Positions 5,591-5,605 of a DNA stretch of 5,605 nucleotides are shown piece after piece. Each line of letters opens with the position of its first letter. Position 1 is the stretch's first letter. Position numbers and translations under genes: made by a program. The stretch comes from Clostridia bacterium (GTDB lineage: Bacteria; Bacillota; Clostridia; Christensenellales; Aristaeellaceae). The stretch spans positions 1 through 5,605 of the forward strand of contig CAAEEC010000128.1 of NCBI GenBank assembly GCA_900754755.1. Direction: 5' to 3'. The notes under the pieces were generated by a model. The model saw nothing but the letters and a program-made list of their open reading frames with translations, did no database searches and was not told the DNA's origin.

Positions 5591-5605
5591 ACAATAATGT
5601 ACGAA

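Noticed and set aside
5479..5592. N-terminal extension of the AraC-type protein by 38 codons
   Set aside because: The extension covers the consensus -10 and -35 elements, and the internal ATG at 5476-5478 has its own Shine-Dalgarno and directly precedes the TM1 segment.
1..5605. CRISPR array, insertion sequence, attachment site or prophage genes
   Set aside because: No regularly spaced repeats, transposase, integrase or terminal inverted repeats were seen.

Overview
The window looks like a chromosomal segment of a Gram-positive anaerobe of class Clostridia, moderately GC-rich by eye (not computed). The strongest taxonomic cue is a SCIFF peptide with its radical SAM maturase, a pair that is close to a clade marker for Clostridia. 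The Gram-positive style Shine-Dalgarno sequences and the YesN-like membrane-bound AraC regulator fit. I cannot name the genus.

Layout. (1) Positions 1-837, + strand: the C-terminal four fifths of a PLP-dependent threonine aldolase whose start lies outside the window. (2) 838-942: a short convergent intergenic region with a perfect 17-bp inverted repeat, best read as a bidirectional intrinsic terminator. (3) 943-2574, - strand: a compact RiPP locus made of a promoter with an extended -10, a 45-codon Cys-rich precursor (scfA, 2372-2509), an intrinsic terminator or attenuator in the intergenic gap (2319-2350), and the radical SAM/SPASM maturase scfB (943-2286). (4) 2575-2766: about 190 bp with no convincing gene, holding a tandem 7-mer repeat at the scfA promoter and some hairpin potential. 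(5) 2767-3219, - strand: a YhcH/YjgK/YiaL-family (DUF386) sugar-metabolism protein with its own promoter and a leader inverted repeat. (6) 3364-5478, - strand: a 704-aa membrane-anchored AraC-type one-component regulator (TM, extracytoplasmic sensor, TM, long cytoplasmic linker, C-terminal AraC HTH), driven by a promoter with perfect consensus hexamers.

How the parts fit. scfA and scfB form one functional unit: ScfB should install a Cys-Thr thioether in ScfA. The hairpin with U6 between them offers a simple way to make much more precursor than enzyme. The araC-type gene and the yhcH-type gene are neighbours in the same orientation, and two short motifs recur upstream of both, so the regulator may control itself and the YhcH-type gene, probably with sugar uptake genes beyond the right edge. 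The threonine aldolase is a convergent neighbour with no evident link. The SCIFF system is a known family, so what is of interest here is its control architecture and an extra cysteine in the precursor rather than a wholly new system.
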